Source of the DNA: Deltaproteobacteria bacterium
GTDB lineage: Bacteria; Desulfobacterota; Syntrophia; Syntrophales; UBA5619
Length of the DNA stretch: 46,825 bases
Direction: 5' to 3'
Assembly (NCBI GenBank): GCA_021372695.1
Contig: JAJFTY010000197.1
Location: 1-46,825, forward strand
The notes below the pieces were generated by a model that saw nothing but the letters and a program-made list of their open reading frames with translations, was not told where the DNA came from and did not search any database. Positions 16,932 to 25,369 of the stretch are shown one piece after another; within the stretch, counting starts at the first letter, position 1; every line of letters starts with the position of its first letter. The translations under genes were made by a program, and so were the position numbers.

Positions 16932-18371
16932 TCACGTTTCGGAATCCGCCATCGGCTCAAAATGGCGGCGCGCGGCGATGAAATCGGGCCAGTGTTTCGC
17001 CATGTGCCAGAGGCTGTGGCGGTGCTCCCAGAGGCGGCCCCGGAAGCGCTTCCGCCAGGCGGGATCGGTGTAGAATCGCTTCACGAATTCATTGTACAGC
17101 CGGTCGAGCCTCTCCCGGGAGACGATGCCCCGGGGAACGAAGACGAAGTTGAGGCAGTTCATCAGGCGCCAGTCTTCCACGAAAGTCCCCTCCTCCCGGA
17201 TCGTCTCCCAGATCGGGGCGCCCGGGAAGGGCGTGAACTTCGTCATATTCATGTCGTCGAGCCCGAGCGAGAGGACAAAATCGCCTGTCCGGCGGATCGA
17301 CGCCTCCGTCTCGCCGGGCAGCCCCATCATGAAGAGTCCCTTGACACGGAGCCCCGCCTGACGGATCATCTCCACCGTTTGCCGGACGGCGTCGAGCGTC
17401 ACGCCGGCCTTGTGCCGCCGGAGCATCTCCGGATCGGCCGACTCGATGCCGAGCGAAACCATCAGGCATCCCGCCTCCTTCAGCATCGTGAGGAGCTCCC
17501 GGTCCGTCTGGCCGACCCGGACGGCGCAGTTGAACTGCACGTCGAGGGGATTGCGGGTGAGCATGCCGCAGAGTCCGGCGATCCGCTTCCGGTTGGCGGT
17601 GAAGAGGTCGTCATAGATGTTCAGGTGGCGGACCCCGAAGCGGGTCCGGAGGTGGCGCATGTGGTCGTAGATGTAGGCCGGGGAGTTCCAGCGGTACCCC
17701 TGCTTGAACACCGAGCGGTCGCAGTAGGAACACTGGTAGGTGCAGCCCCGGCTCGTGATCATCGTGGCGCCGGGAAACCGGATGTAGCTGAAGAGCGGCA
17801 GATTGTACCCCCGGGGGAAACCGGCCAGTTTTTCGTAGGCGGGAAAGGGCAGGCTGTCGAGCTCCGGAATCGCCGGCCGCGCGGCGTTGGCGATGATCTC
17901 GTCTCCGTCCCTCCAAATCAGTCCCGCAATCCGGGCCGGATCTTCCCCCGAGGCGAGTTCGGTCAGGGTCGCCTCCCCCTCCCCGGGGCAGAGATAGTCG
18001 ATATGGGGGAAACGCTCCAGGAGTGTCTTTCCCAAGGCGGAAACATGGACACCGCCGAAGACCGTGACGACGCCGGGCCTCTCGGTCTTCACGGCAGACG
18101 CCATTTCCCAGCCGTCGAGAAATCCCGAAGTCGTCGCGGAAAATCCGACCATTCCGGGATCATGCCCGAGGATGAGGCGGACGTTTTCCTTCACGCCCGC
18201 GATCGCATGCGGCCCCAGGCAGTCGTGAACGAAGACCTCATGGCCGGCGCGCTCCAGGCAGGCCGCGATGGAGAGCAGCCCCAGCGGGGCCATCCGGTTG
18301 GCCGTCGCGGTGATATCCCTCATGCCCGGGACCCAGTTGGACCCGGCGGGGTGGACCAGGACGATGCGCAT
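16932..18371 (-). CDS. B12-binding domain/radical SAM enzyme (end of right operon)
   Basis: A 479-residue class B radical SAM protein. The cobalamin-binding domain covers about 1-160 (it opens MRIVLVHPAGSNW; FGGVHVSA near 105 and PGEGEATL near 129). The radical SAM core has Cys210, Cys214 and Cys217 in CTYQCSYC, then LGIESADPEMLRRHKAG and MGLPGETEASI. It is the last gene of the right lipid operon; its ATG overlaps the stop of the PlsY-like gene (TAATG). Candidate roles are methylation or ring/C-C bond formation on an acyl chain or finished glycerolipid. No substrate can be assigned from sequence. Confidence 0.9.
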   Translation of the reverse strand: MRIVLVHPAGSNWVPGMRDITATANRMAPLGLLSIAACLERAGHEVFVHDCLGPHAIAGVKENVRLILGHDPGMVGFSATTSGFLDGWEMASAVKTERPGVVTVFGGVHVSALGKTLLERFPHIDYLCPGEGEATLTELASGEDPARIAGLIWRDGDEIIANAARPAIPELDSLPFPAYEKLAGFPRGYNLPLFSYIRFPGATMITSRGCTYQCSYCDRSVFKQGYRWNSPAYIYDHMRHLRTRFGVRHLNIYDDLFTANRKRIAGLCGMLTRNPLDVQFNCAVRVGQTDRELLTMLKEAGCLMVSLGIESADPEMLRRHKAGVTLDAVRQTVEMIRQAGLRVKGLFMMGLPGETEASIRRTGDFVLSLGLDDMNMTKFTPFPGAPIWETIREEGTFVEDWRLMNCLNFVFVPRGIVSRERLDRLYNEFVKRFYTDPAWRKRFRGRLWEHRHSLWHMAKHWPDFIAARRHFEPMADSET

Positions 18372-18949
18372 TACCTGCCCTTTCGCCTCTCCGCCCGCAG
18401 GGCGGCGACATTCTTACGGTGGCTGAAGAAGATGAGCAGGACGGTGACCACTGTTCCGGCAATGGCGACCGCCTCCGGTTCGCCCGCCCATACCGTCGCC
18501 CCCCCCAGGACCAGGACCATGACGAAGGAAGCGATGAACGGAATCCGCGCCAGGCCGTAAACGGCAACCCAGACGAAGCACGAAAGCAGGGCGCCCCAGG
18601 GGGAGATCCAGGCGGTAAACCCCAGGTACGAAGCCACCCCCTTGCCGCCCTGGAAACGGTGAAAGCAGGGGAAGCGGTTCCCCGCGACCAGGGACGCTCC
18701 TGCCCAGGGAATCGAGGCGGCCGGCAGGAGCCAAACGGCGAGCGCCGCGATCCCGAGGGCCCGCCCGACGTCGAGGAGCAGGACGACCGCCGCCCAGCCC
18801 AGGCCCGCCTGGCGGTAGACGTTCGTCGTCCCGGCATTCCCGCTGAATTTCGTCCGCGGGTCCTCCTTGTGCAGCAGAGCGAGGAGGATGATGGCGAAAT
18901 TGGCCGAGCCGGCCACATAGGCCAGCGGCAGAAGCCACGTTCCAGCCAT
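18371..18949 (-). CDS. PlsY-like glycerol-3-phosphate acyltransferase
   Basis: A 192-residue polytopic membrane protein with three PlsY landmarks: GSANF at 14-18 (usually GSIPxG), FSGNAGTTNVYRQAG at 35-49 with the conserved Arg46, and QGGKGVAS at 100-107. Bacterial PlsY acylates glycerol-3-phosphate from acyl phosphate. The usual His of the GHxxPxF box is Asn91 here (GNRFPCF), so it diverges from housekeeping PlsY. Encoded between the PKS-type dehydratase and a radical SAM enzyme, it probably places the specialised chain on the glycerol backbone (inference). Confidence 0.85.
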   Translation of the reverse strand: MAGTWLLPLAYVAGSANFAIILLALLHKEDPRTKFSGNAGTTNVYRQAGLGWAAVVLLLDVGRALGIAALAVWLLPAASIPWAGASLVAGNRFPCFHRFQGGKGVASYLGFTAWISPWGALLSCFVWVAVYGLARIPFIASFVMVLVLGGATVWAGEPEAVAIAGTVVTVLLIFFSHRKNVAALRAERRKGR

Positions 18950-18950
18950 C

Positions 18951-19829
18951 CTACACCCCCTCCCGGACCCAGGCGGGAGTGCTCCACTTCCCGCCGAAGA
19001 TGTCCCGCATCGTAAGCCCCCGGATCACCTCGACCGGCCGATGATCGGCGCCATAGAGCCCGATATCGAAACGGAGCGCATTGCCCGCGTCCGCCAGGGG
19101 CGTGATGCGGCAGAGATAGGTTGCTCCGGTCCGGGTCGGCTCCCGGATCTCCCGCTGGTCGAACCCGATCGGGAAGACAACCCGGCTCCGGTATCTCTGC
19201 CCCCAGGCGCACGCCGCGTGCATGGCCGCGTCCAGCGGAAAGGGCGAACCCAGCGGGCCTTCGGCCTCCGGGAAATCCCCCCCGGAGACGGTGGCCGAGG
19301 CGCCCGCCCGGGTGAGCAGGACGCCGCCGCGAACATTGCGGTAGGCCGGCCCGAAAGGAACCAGTTCGTCGTACAGGCGGCTGTCAGAAACGACGAAGGC
19401 CGCCCCTTCGCGCATCTCCGCATCATCCGGTCCCGGAGCCGGCGCCCCCGCGATCCCGGCCACCTTCCCTCCTGTCGGCATGAACCAGACGGTAAGATGC
19501 TCCATCCGGCGGGCGACTTTCTGATTTCCCCCGGAGCGGAGGGTCGTCAGCCGTGAAAAGCAGCGGCCGTCGGCGTACCGCAGATGCTCGTGCAAGGCCG
19601 GGATCTCGTGGGTCTCCTCACCGACGGCCAGGAGATGGTGAAAGCAGGCCAGCTCCTGCAGGCAGGGATCGGCGCTCCAGGCTGCGGGCTTCGACCGCGC
19701 CAGGTTCTGCAGCGCCTCCACAGCCGGCAGGACCGCAAGGCCGCCGACGTGGTGGTCGCGGAGATAGGCTGGCGCTGGAATGGCCAGCGGGATCGCAACC
19801 TGCTCTACGGGTTGGGAAAGGTTTTCCAT
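18951..19829 (-). CDS. stand-alone polyketide-synthase-type dehydratase (double hotdog)
   Basis: A 292-residue double-hotdog protein like the DH domain of modular polyketide and PUFA synthases, here as a free protein. The first hotdog carries DHHVGGLAVLP, the HxxxGxxxxP motif with His26. The second carries PFPLDAAMHAA with Asp199 and His203 (DxxxQ/H motif). LVPFGPAYRNV matches the YGPxF element. The catalytic His/Asp dyad is therefore intact, predicting water loss from a 3-hydroxyacyl-ACP. Its start overlaps the thioesterase gene by 25 bases, and its stop lies one base before the PlsY-like gene. Confidence 0.85.
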   Translation of the reverse strand: MENLSQPVEQVAIPLAIPAPAYLRDHHVGGLAVLPAVEALQNLARSKPAAWSADPCLQELACFHHLLAVGEETHEIPALHEHLRYADGRCFSRLTTLRSGGNQKVARRMEHLTVWFMPTGGKVAGIAGAPAPGPDDAEMREGAAFVVSDSRLYDELVPFGPAYRNVRGGVLLTRAGASATVSGGDFPEAEGPLGSPFPLDAAMHAACAWGQRYRSRVVFPIGFDQREIREPTRTGATYLCRITPLADAGNALRFDIGLYGADHRPVEVIRGLTMRDIFGGKWSTPAWVREGV

Positions 19830-20287
19830 AAATGAACGGTCTTGGGATCGACAGCGGTCGGAATACCTTTGGCGTTCAGGGCGCAGTGCTGCGTGAATCC
19901 ACGGCAGATGTCGGCGCCCGTCTCCGCATGGGTGATGATGTAGTCAAACCGGAGCCTCACCCGTTCAAGCACACCCGGCCGGGTATGGATCCACATGGGA
20001 TCGTCGTACCGCAGCGGCTCGTTGAACCGGACCCCCAGCTCGACGATCGGATAGATGTAGCCGCTCTCCTCGATCTCCCGGTAGGGATAGGCGGCGTCGC
20101 GCATGAGGGAGGCGCGGCCGAATTCGAAATAGCGGAGGTAATTCGCATGATAGACGGAGGCGGAGCGGTCGGTGTCGGCGTAGAGTGTTCGGTTCTGGCA
20201 GCGGTGCCAGATGAGGCCCGTGGTCGCATCGCGGACGTAATGGCCGCCTTCGCCGTAGGCTTCGGGGCGGAAAGGCTTCGGTTTCAT
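19805..20287 (-). CDS. 4-hydroxybenzoyl-CoA thioesterase-family acyl thioesterase
   Basis: A 160-residue hotdog thioesterase of the YbgC/4HBT branch. The diagnostic stretch is LYADTDRSASVYHANYLRYF, with acidic residues at 38 and 40 and His47 in the usual positions. It would hydrolyse an acyl-CoA or acyl-ACP thioester, either releasing the product or removing stalled chains. The ATG at 20287 sits two bases past the ketosynthase stop, indicating translational coupling. An in-frame GTG three codons earlier is less likely. Confidence 0.85.
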   Translation of the reverse strand: MKPKPFRPEAYGEGGHYVRDATTGLIWHRCQNRTLYADTDRSASVYHANYLRYFEFGRASLMRDAAYPYREIEESGYIYPIVELGVRFNEPLRYDDPMWIHTRPGVLERVRLRFDYIITHAETGADICRGFTQHCALNAKGIPTAVDPKTVHLWKTFPNP

Positions 20288-20289
20288 GG

Positions 20290-21555
20290 TCAGCACCCCC
20301 GAAAGATGATGCAGCAGTTGGTCCCCCCGAAGCCGAAGGCGTTGGAGAGGGCCAGTTCATGGTTGAGCCTCCGCGCAAGAGCGGGCACGCAGTCGATGTC
20401 GTCGAAATGGGGGTCGGGCCGGTGATTGACCGTCGGCAGAATGATCCCCCGCTGCATCCCCTCGATCGTGAGCGCCCCTTCGATGGCCGCCGCGGCGCCG
20501 AGGGTGTGGCCGATCTGGGACTTGTTGGAGGAGAGAGGGATCCTCGCAAGCCCTTTGCCGAAGACGGCCCGCAGGCACTCGACCTCGGCCTGATCGCCTT
20601 TCTTCGTGGAGGTTCCGTGGGTATTGATGTATCCGAGGTCCGCAGGCGCAATCCCCGCGTCCGCGATCGCCTCCCGGATCGCCCGGATGATCGTGTCGCG
20701 GTTCGGGCTCGTGAAGTGGTAGGCGTCGGAGGTCCAGCCGACCCCCAGGACCTCGGCCCGCGCCGTCAGCCCATAGCGGGCGATCATCTCCTCCGCCGCG
20801 AGCACGATGACCCCGGCCCCTTCGGAGAGGACGAACCCCTTCCGGTCAATGCTGAACGGGCGGGAGGCCTGTCCAGGATCGGTAAAGGCGCGGTCCCCGG
20901 TCAGCACCTTGATGGTCGCGTTCATGTTGTTGAAACCGTGGATGATCTCCGGCATGATCGGGGTATCCACCCCGCCGGCCAGCACGAAATCGCAGTCCCC
21001 GTCCCGGATCATCCGCGCGCCGATGCCGAGGGCGTGGTTGCCCGAGGCGCAGGCCCCTTGGGGCGAGAAGATCGGCCCGGTGAAACCGAGCAGAATCCCC
21101 GCCTTGCCGGAGGGGAGGTTGGCGCAGAGGTTGGGCAGCAGATAAGGGCTGACCTTGAGGGGACCCTTGTCGCGGAGCTGGATCGCGGCCGCCCGGAAAG
21201 CGTCGGCCCCGTTGATGGCCGAACCGATCAGACAGGCCGTCCGGGGGCCGGTTTCATCGTTCATCGTGAGGCCCGCATGGGCCAGCGCCTCGCGGCAGAC
21301 CGCCATGGTGAGGATCACGAAGCCGGCGTTCCAGTTGCACGCCTCCTTCTCATCGACGAAATCGTACTCACGGGGATTCCAGTCCGGGATCTCCCCGACG
21401 ACGTCGCAGACGGTCTCGACCGCACAGCGGGTCACCTTTCGGAAGCCCGTCTCGCCGCCGACGGCCCGCGTCCACGTCTCGGCAAAGGTCCGTCCCAGCG
21501 GCGTGGCGGCCCCGTAGCCGATCACGAAGACCTTTCTATTCTGTGGCGCTTTCAT
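20290..21555 (-). CDS. beta-ketoacyl-ACP synthase (FabF-like)
   Basis: A full-length 421-residue ketosynthase with an intact triad: Cys169 in GACASGNHAL, His313 in NTHGTSTKKG and His350 in SNKSQIGHTLGA. It elongates acyl chains by decarboxylative condensation. It is adjacent to a second ketosynthase (21568-22818), 12 bases apart. The two are clearly different in sequence, so they may act at different steps or form a heterodimer. It precedes the thioesterase in the right lipid operon. Confidence 0.94.
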   Translation of the reverse strand: MKAPQNRKVFVIGYGAATPLGRTFAETWTRAVGGETGFRKVTRCAVETVCDVVGEIPDWNPREYDFVDEKEACNWNAGFVILTMAVCREALAHAGLTMNDETGPRTACLIGSAINGADAFRAAAIQLRDKGPLKVSPYLLPNLCANLPSGKAGILLGFTGPIFSPQGACASGNHALGIGARMIRDGDCDFVLAGGVDTPIMPEIIHGFNNMNATIKVLTGDRAFTDPGQASRPFSIDRKGFVLSEGAGVIVLAAEEMIARYGLTARAEVLGVGWTSDAYHFTSPNRDTIIRAIREAIADAGIAPADLGYINTHGTSTKKGDQAEVECLRAVFGKGLARIPLSSNKSQIGHTLGAAAAIEGALTIEGMQRGIILPTVNHRPDPHFDDIDCVPALARRLNHELALSNAFGFGGTNCCIIFRGC

Positions 21556-21567
21556 GGGGGCTTCATA

Positions 21568-22818
21568 TCAGGCCAGGCGGCGAAACACAAGAGAGGCGTT
21601 GCACCCTCCGAAACCGAAGGCATTCTTCAGCACGAATTCCTGGTCCAGGGGCCTGGTTCCTTCGGCCACGCAATCGAGGGGGATCTCCGGGTCGGGCCGG
21701 TGGTTGATCGTGGGCAGGATCACCCCCCGGCGCATCCCCTCCATTGCCCAGATCGATTCGATGGCGCTCGAAGCGCCCATGGCGTGGCCGAGCTGCGACT
21801 TGGAGGCCGAAACCGGCGGAACCCGGCCGGCGAACACCTCGATGAGGACATCGGCCTCGACCCGGTCTCCGATTTTCGTAGAAGCGGCATGCGCATTGAC
21901 TGCGTCGACCGCTGCGGGGTCGATTCCGGCATGGCGGATCGCCTCCTCCATGCACCGCTTCACGGTGGCGGGGTTCGGGGCGACCACGTGGTGGGCGTCG
22001 GCGGTCATGCCCCAGCCGGCCAGTTCGATCATGAAGGGGAGTCCATGGGCGGCGGCGAATTCGCGCGAGGCGAGGATGATGCATCCCGCCCCTTCCGAGA
22101 CGACGAATCCGCGCCGGTAAGAGGAGAAGGGGCAGCTGGCGGCCGAAGGCTTCGGGGGCTCCTCGCCCTCCTTCGGGCGGTAGGCCCCGTTCATCGTCGC
22201 GAACCCGGCCACGATCGGTTCCACCAGGGGGAAATCCACGGCCCCGCAAATGGCGACATCGGCCATTTTCTGGGCGATGAACATCGCCCCCAGGATCAGC
22301 GAACTGCTCCCGGTGGCGCAGGCAGTGACGATCGAGGAGATGGGCCCCGTCGCCCCGGTTGCGATCGCAACCTTGCCGCCCACCATGTTGATGCAGGAGT
22401 TGGGGTTCATGAAGGGCGCGGGAAGTTTCCCGGCAGCGACGAGCGTGCGGTCCGCATCGATCAGGGCGTCGAGTCCGCCGATGGCGGAGCTGAAGGTGAC
22501 GGCGACCCGGGGGGAGAGTTCCTTGGAGATCTCTATTCCGGACCGCGCCAAGGCGCGATAGACCACCAGAAGCGCGTGTTTGAAGACCGGAGAGGTCCAG
22601 TGGGCCATCTCACGGGGCCTGAGGAACGGATAAGGCGTGACGTCGATTTCCGGAACCTCGCCGGCAATCCTGACCGGGAACCCTGCGCGCAGGGGAAAAC
22701 GGGTCAGGCCCGCGATGCCGCTCTCTCCCGCCGCGGCCCGGCGCCACTGGTCCTCCATCTCCGTTCCGAGGGGCGATACGCAGTCATATCCGAGGATAAC
22801 GGGCCGAGTTCTGTCCAC
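21568..22818 (-). CDS. beta-ketoacyl-ACP synthase (FabF-like, HAAST variant)
   Basis: A 416-residue ketosynthase with nucleophile Cys167 in VTACATGSSS, His310 in NAHAASTKIG and His345 in SKSQLGHAMGA. The usual HGTST box reads HAAST, but the catalytic His is kept, so it should be active; it is not a Cys-less chain-length factor. It carries a small insertion around residues 212-229 (RPKEGEEPPKPSAAS). Pairing with the next gene, another ketosynthase, is reminiscent of two-ketosynthase systems in which one initiates and one elongates, though that division is inference. Confidence 0.93.
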   Translation of the reverse strand: MDRTRPVILGYDCVSPLGTEMEDQWRRAAAGESGIAGLTRFPLRAGFPVRIAGEVPEIDVTPYPFLRPREMAHWTSPVFKHALLVVYRALARSGIEISKELSPRVAVTFSSAIGGLDALIDADRTLVAAGKLPAPFMNPNSCINMVGGKVAIATGATGPISSIVTACATGSSSLILGAMFIAQKMADVAICGAVDFPLVEPIVAGFATMNGAYRPKEGEEPPKPSAASCPFSSYRRGFVVSEGAGCIILASREFAAAHGLPFMIELAGWGMTADAHHVVAPNPATVKRCMEEAIRHAGIDPAAVDAVNAHAASTKIGDRVEADVLIEVFAGRVPPVSASKSQLGHAMGASSAIESIWAMEGMRRGVILPTINHRPDPEIPLDCVAEGTRPLDQEFVLKNAFGFGGCNASLVFRRLA

Positions 22819-22835
22819 GCTCGCTGCCTCCGAAG

Positions 22836-23840
22836 TTACCAGGGGATGAATCGATACAGCTTGGCGAACATCTCATAAACCTCGATCCAGTTCCGGAGAT
22901 CCTCCGCGGACTGCATGTGCGCCCTCTTGTTCACCATCACCCAGCTCATATGGGCCGCGCCGTCCTTGCAGGTCGAACAGTCCCGGGTGGCGGAGGTGCA
23001 GCAGCGGTGCATCGTCTTGAGATCGGCCGCCCAGCGGATGAACCGGATGAGGCGCTTCGGGCGCGGGGTGCGATTGTCCAGAGGTTCCGTCACGGAGGGG
23101 CATTCGCTCCAAGAAAACGGCCGACCCAGCATCCGTCCGGTTGTGATGATCTCGTGGTAATAGCGGCAGGAGATGACGGTTTGGGGGTAGCGGTCCAGCA
23201 TGGAATCCATCTCGCTACGGATGTCCGCAAGCTGAGCGGGCGTCCAGGAGAATCCGTCCACCCCCTCGTCGTTGGAGAGAAGCTGCATGTGGACCTTGAG
23301 CCCGGCATCGGCGATTCTCCGAATCACCCGCTCCGTGCGGCCGAGCTGCCGGGAGGTGATCGTGTAGAGGTAATAGGCGTCCGGATCGCCCGCGTAGTTC
23401 CGGCTGGAGACGGCGAAGGCGTCCTTCCCCCGGAGAAGTTTCTCGTCTGCCTCGTCGCCCCAGAGGGAGATCCCCACCATCATGCCGGGGAACCGGTCGC
23501 GGGGCACCTTGATCAGGCCGTTCGTCGCGCAATAGGTCGGAAGGCGCTTGTAGAAGGCCTCGATGCGGTCGAGATAGAGGGTTGGCTCGCCGCCGATGAG
23601 AATGGCCAGGTTGACCCCCCGCTCCTGCTCCTTCTCCACGAAGGCCTCCCACCGCGACAGATCCTCCTCTTCCGGTGCCGCCTTGTGCTCGTCGGAGGAG
23701 AAGAAAAAACACCCCTTGCAGCGCAGGTTGCAGCGGTTGGTCACATCGTAGATGGAGCTGCGGATGTTCAGGCGGGAAATCGCCTTGTAGCGCTCATACC
23801 AGTCATGATCCAAGAGTGTGCTGACAGTCTGCATCGTCAT
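22836..23840 (-). CDS. radical SAM enzyme with C-terminal four-cysteine motif (paralogue 1)
   Basis: A 334-residue radical SAM protein without a B12 domain. The 4Fe-4S motif is Cys37, Cys41 and Cys44 (CNLRCKGC), followed by the SAM-binding GGEPTL (83-88). Near the C-terminus, Cys280, Cys281, Cys288 and Cys291 (CCTSATRDCSTC) form a compact cluster like the auxiliary-cluster sites of SPASM/twitch enzymes. The ATG at 23840 overlaps the stop of its upstream paralogue as ATGA. Not matched to HpnH or another named enzyme; probably acts on a carrier-bound or lipid intermediate (inference from operon). Confidence 0.88.
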   Translation of the reverse strand: MTMQTVSTLLDHDWYERYKAISRLNIRSSIYDVTNRCNLRCKGCFFFSSDEHKAAPEEEDLSRWEAFVEKEQERGVNLAILIGGEPTLYLDRIEAFYKRLPTYCATNGLIKVPRDRFPGMMVGISLWGDEADEKLLRGKDAFAVSSRNYAGDPDAYYLYTITSRQLGRTERVIRRIADAGLKVHMQLLSNDEGVDGFSWTPAQLADIRSEMDSMLDRYPQTVISCRYYHEIITTGRMLGRPFSWSECPSVTEPLDNRTPRPKRLIRFIRWAADLKTMHRCCTSATRDCSTCKDGAAHMSWVMVNKRAHMQSAEDLRNWIEVYEMFAKLYRFIPW

Positions 23841-24949
23841 CTCTTCCCGGTTTCTTCTCCCGGGGGGGAAACCATCTCCGCGCAGAGATTCTCCCCCTTT
23901 TCGTATCCCATCACCCAGACGCCCAGATAGGTGTCGACGTAGTCCAGCCAGGCCCTGAAGAGCCGGGGCGCCGTCGCGTGCCGGTAGAGCCGGGCGGTGA
24001 CGACGGCGCTTCCCGCCGCGTAATGCCGGCAGTCGCCGCAATCCGTATCGGGAACGCAGCAGGCGGCGCTCCGGTCCCAGGTCAGGTCGGTCCGGAACTG
24101 ACGGAAAGAACGTCCCAGCCCGATGTCCGTCGAAGGGTTCATCCGGGGATAGGAGCAACCGTACAGTTCGTGAAGCCCCCTCGCCTGCGTGTGGGCGACG
24201 GCGCTGTAAGGGGAAAAGAGCACGCCCTCGGGATGCCGGGCCATCATCTCTCCCATCGCCTCCCGGGTGCGCATCAGCGACTCCGCGTCGTGACGCAGCG
24301 GACCCGCGTAGCCGACGGGCGACGAGAAAAGGTTGAAGGTGACCTTGCACCCCTCCCCCGTCAACCTTTCGACGACGCCCTCGGCCTCTGCGATGTTTTC
24401 CCGGGTGAAGGTGTAGACAAACACCGCCCGGGGGTCGCCCCGGTAGTTCTCGATCTGTCGGTCCAGCAATGCCGAAGCTTTGCGCACGCGGAGGCTGGTC
24501 GCATCGCTTCCCCAGACGGAGATGTGGACCTTGTAGCCGACCGCGGGATCGATGCGGCGGACACCGTTGGTCGCGATGCAGCCCAGCGGCATCTCGGCGA
24601 AACAGACCTCCAGCAGCCCCGGAACCAGAGAGGGTTCCGCCCCGGCCAGGACGACGTAGGTGATGCCTCGCTCTTTCTCCGCACGCATGAGCGACCGCCA
24701 CGCTCCGGCGTCCCCGTTCTCCTCGGCGAACTGCTTTGCCCCCTCGTAGTAATAGCAGCCGTCGCAGCGCAGATTGCAGCGGTTGCTCATGTCATAGGTG
24801 GATTCCCGGAGGAAAAAGTATTTTCGGACCTTTTCCCAGCGGGCCTTCACTGCCGGATTCGTCAATAGTTCTGAAAATTTCCACCGCCGGCCGTCCGTTC
24901 CCATCCGGGAGTCGGCATCACCCCTGCGGCTTTGGCGATCGTCAGGCAT
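23837..24949 (-). CDS. radical SAM enzyme with C-terminal four-cysteine motif (paralogue 2)
   Basis: A 370-residue paralogue of the next gene. It has an N-terminal extension of about 25 residues, then Cys58, Cys62 and Cys65 (CNLRCDGC). LAGAEPSL (101-108) replaces the usual GGEP. Cys297, Cys298, Cys304 and Cys307 (CCVPDTDCGDC) form the C-terminal cluster. The ATG at 24949 overlaps the ACP stop by eight bases; a later ATG at 24904 would remove the extension. Two coupled paralogues sharing an unusual Cys motif suggest a heteromeric pair or consecutive reactions. Same family and same uncertainty about the substrate. Confidence 0.87.
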   Translation of the reverse strand: MPDDRQSRRGDADSRMGTDGRRWKFSELLTNPAVKARWEKVRKYFFLRESTYDMSNRCNLRCDGCYYYEGAKQFAEENGDAGAWRSLMRAEKERGITYVVLAGAEPSLVPGLLEVCFAEMPLGCIATNGVRRIDPAVGYKVHISVWGSDATSLRVRKASALLDRQIENYRGDPRAVFVYTFTRENIAEAEGVVERLTGEGCKVTFNLFSSPVGYAGPLRHDAESLMRTREAMGEMMARHPEGVLFSPYSAVAHTQARGLHELYGCSYPRMNPSTDIGLGRSFRQFRTDLTWDRSAACCVPDTDCGDCRHYAAGSAVVTARLYRHATAPRLFRAWLDYVDTYLGVWVMGYEKGENLCAEMVSPPGEETGKR

Positions 24950-25226
24950 CCTTACCCTTCCCCCCCTGCAGGCGGGATTCCAGATATTCGGCAATCAGTC
25001 GGACGGTCTTCAGTTTCGGATAGTCGTCCTCGTCGATGAAGACGCCGTATTCATCCTGAAGGACCAGGGCCACGGTCGCCAGGTCCATGCTGTCCACTCC
25101 GAGTTCGTCCACCAGATCCAGATCGGGATCAAAGGTCTCCGGCGTGATCTCTTCCAATTTGAGCTCCTCGATGATGATCGAGGCAACCCGGCGAATCCGC
25201 TCCCGGGTCTCCTGGCTCTCCGGCAT
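24942..25226 (-). CDS. acyl carrier protein
   Basis: A 94-residue ACP with attachment Ser46 in LGVDSMDLATVAL. The Asp-rich loop before it (DPDLDLVDE) and the second acidic patch are typical. The ATG at 25226 follows GGGAGG by eight bases. It overlaps the first of the two paired radical SAM genes, so those enzymes may act on chains tethered to this carrier (inference). Confidence 0.92.
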   Translation of the reverse strand: MPESQETRERIRRVASIIIEELKLEEITPETFDPDLDLVDELGVDSMDLATVALVLQDEYGVFIDEDDYPKLKTVRLIAEYLESRLQGGKGKDA

Positions 25227-25260
25227 AGTTCAAACCTCCCACACATAACAGATGGTCGTC

Positions 25261-25278
25261 GCCCCGATGCCTCGGGGC
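25261..25278 (-). promoter_or_regulatory. hairpin in the leader of the ACP gene
   Basis: Perfect seven-base arms GCCCCGA (25261-25267) and TCGGGGC (25272-25278) around a four-base loop, 35 bases upstream of the ACP start. No T run follows on either strand. It might protect or attenuate the downstream message. A TTGACA lies further upstream on the same strand (25325-25320) but has no convincing -10. Confidence 0.35.
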
Positions 25279-25369
25279 GGTCAGTTCAACGCGGTACTTT
25301 CGTTAAAACCCCCCCGGCTTGTCAAGGAATTTTTACCGGGATCCGGGTCGGCATTCACAGCCGGAACGA

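Noticed and set aside
20359..22878. Very long plus-strand open frame (839 codons) opposite the ketosynthases
   Set aside because: It is antisense to two ketosynthases with intact catalytic motifs; high GC content keeps the opposite strand open. No domain is recognisable in it.
22836..24949. HpnH-like hopanoid radical SAM enzymes
   Set aside because: No squalene-hopene cyclase or other hpn gene, and the C-terminal CC-x-C-x-x-C motif is not a feature I associate with HpnH.
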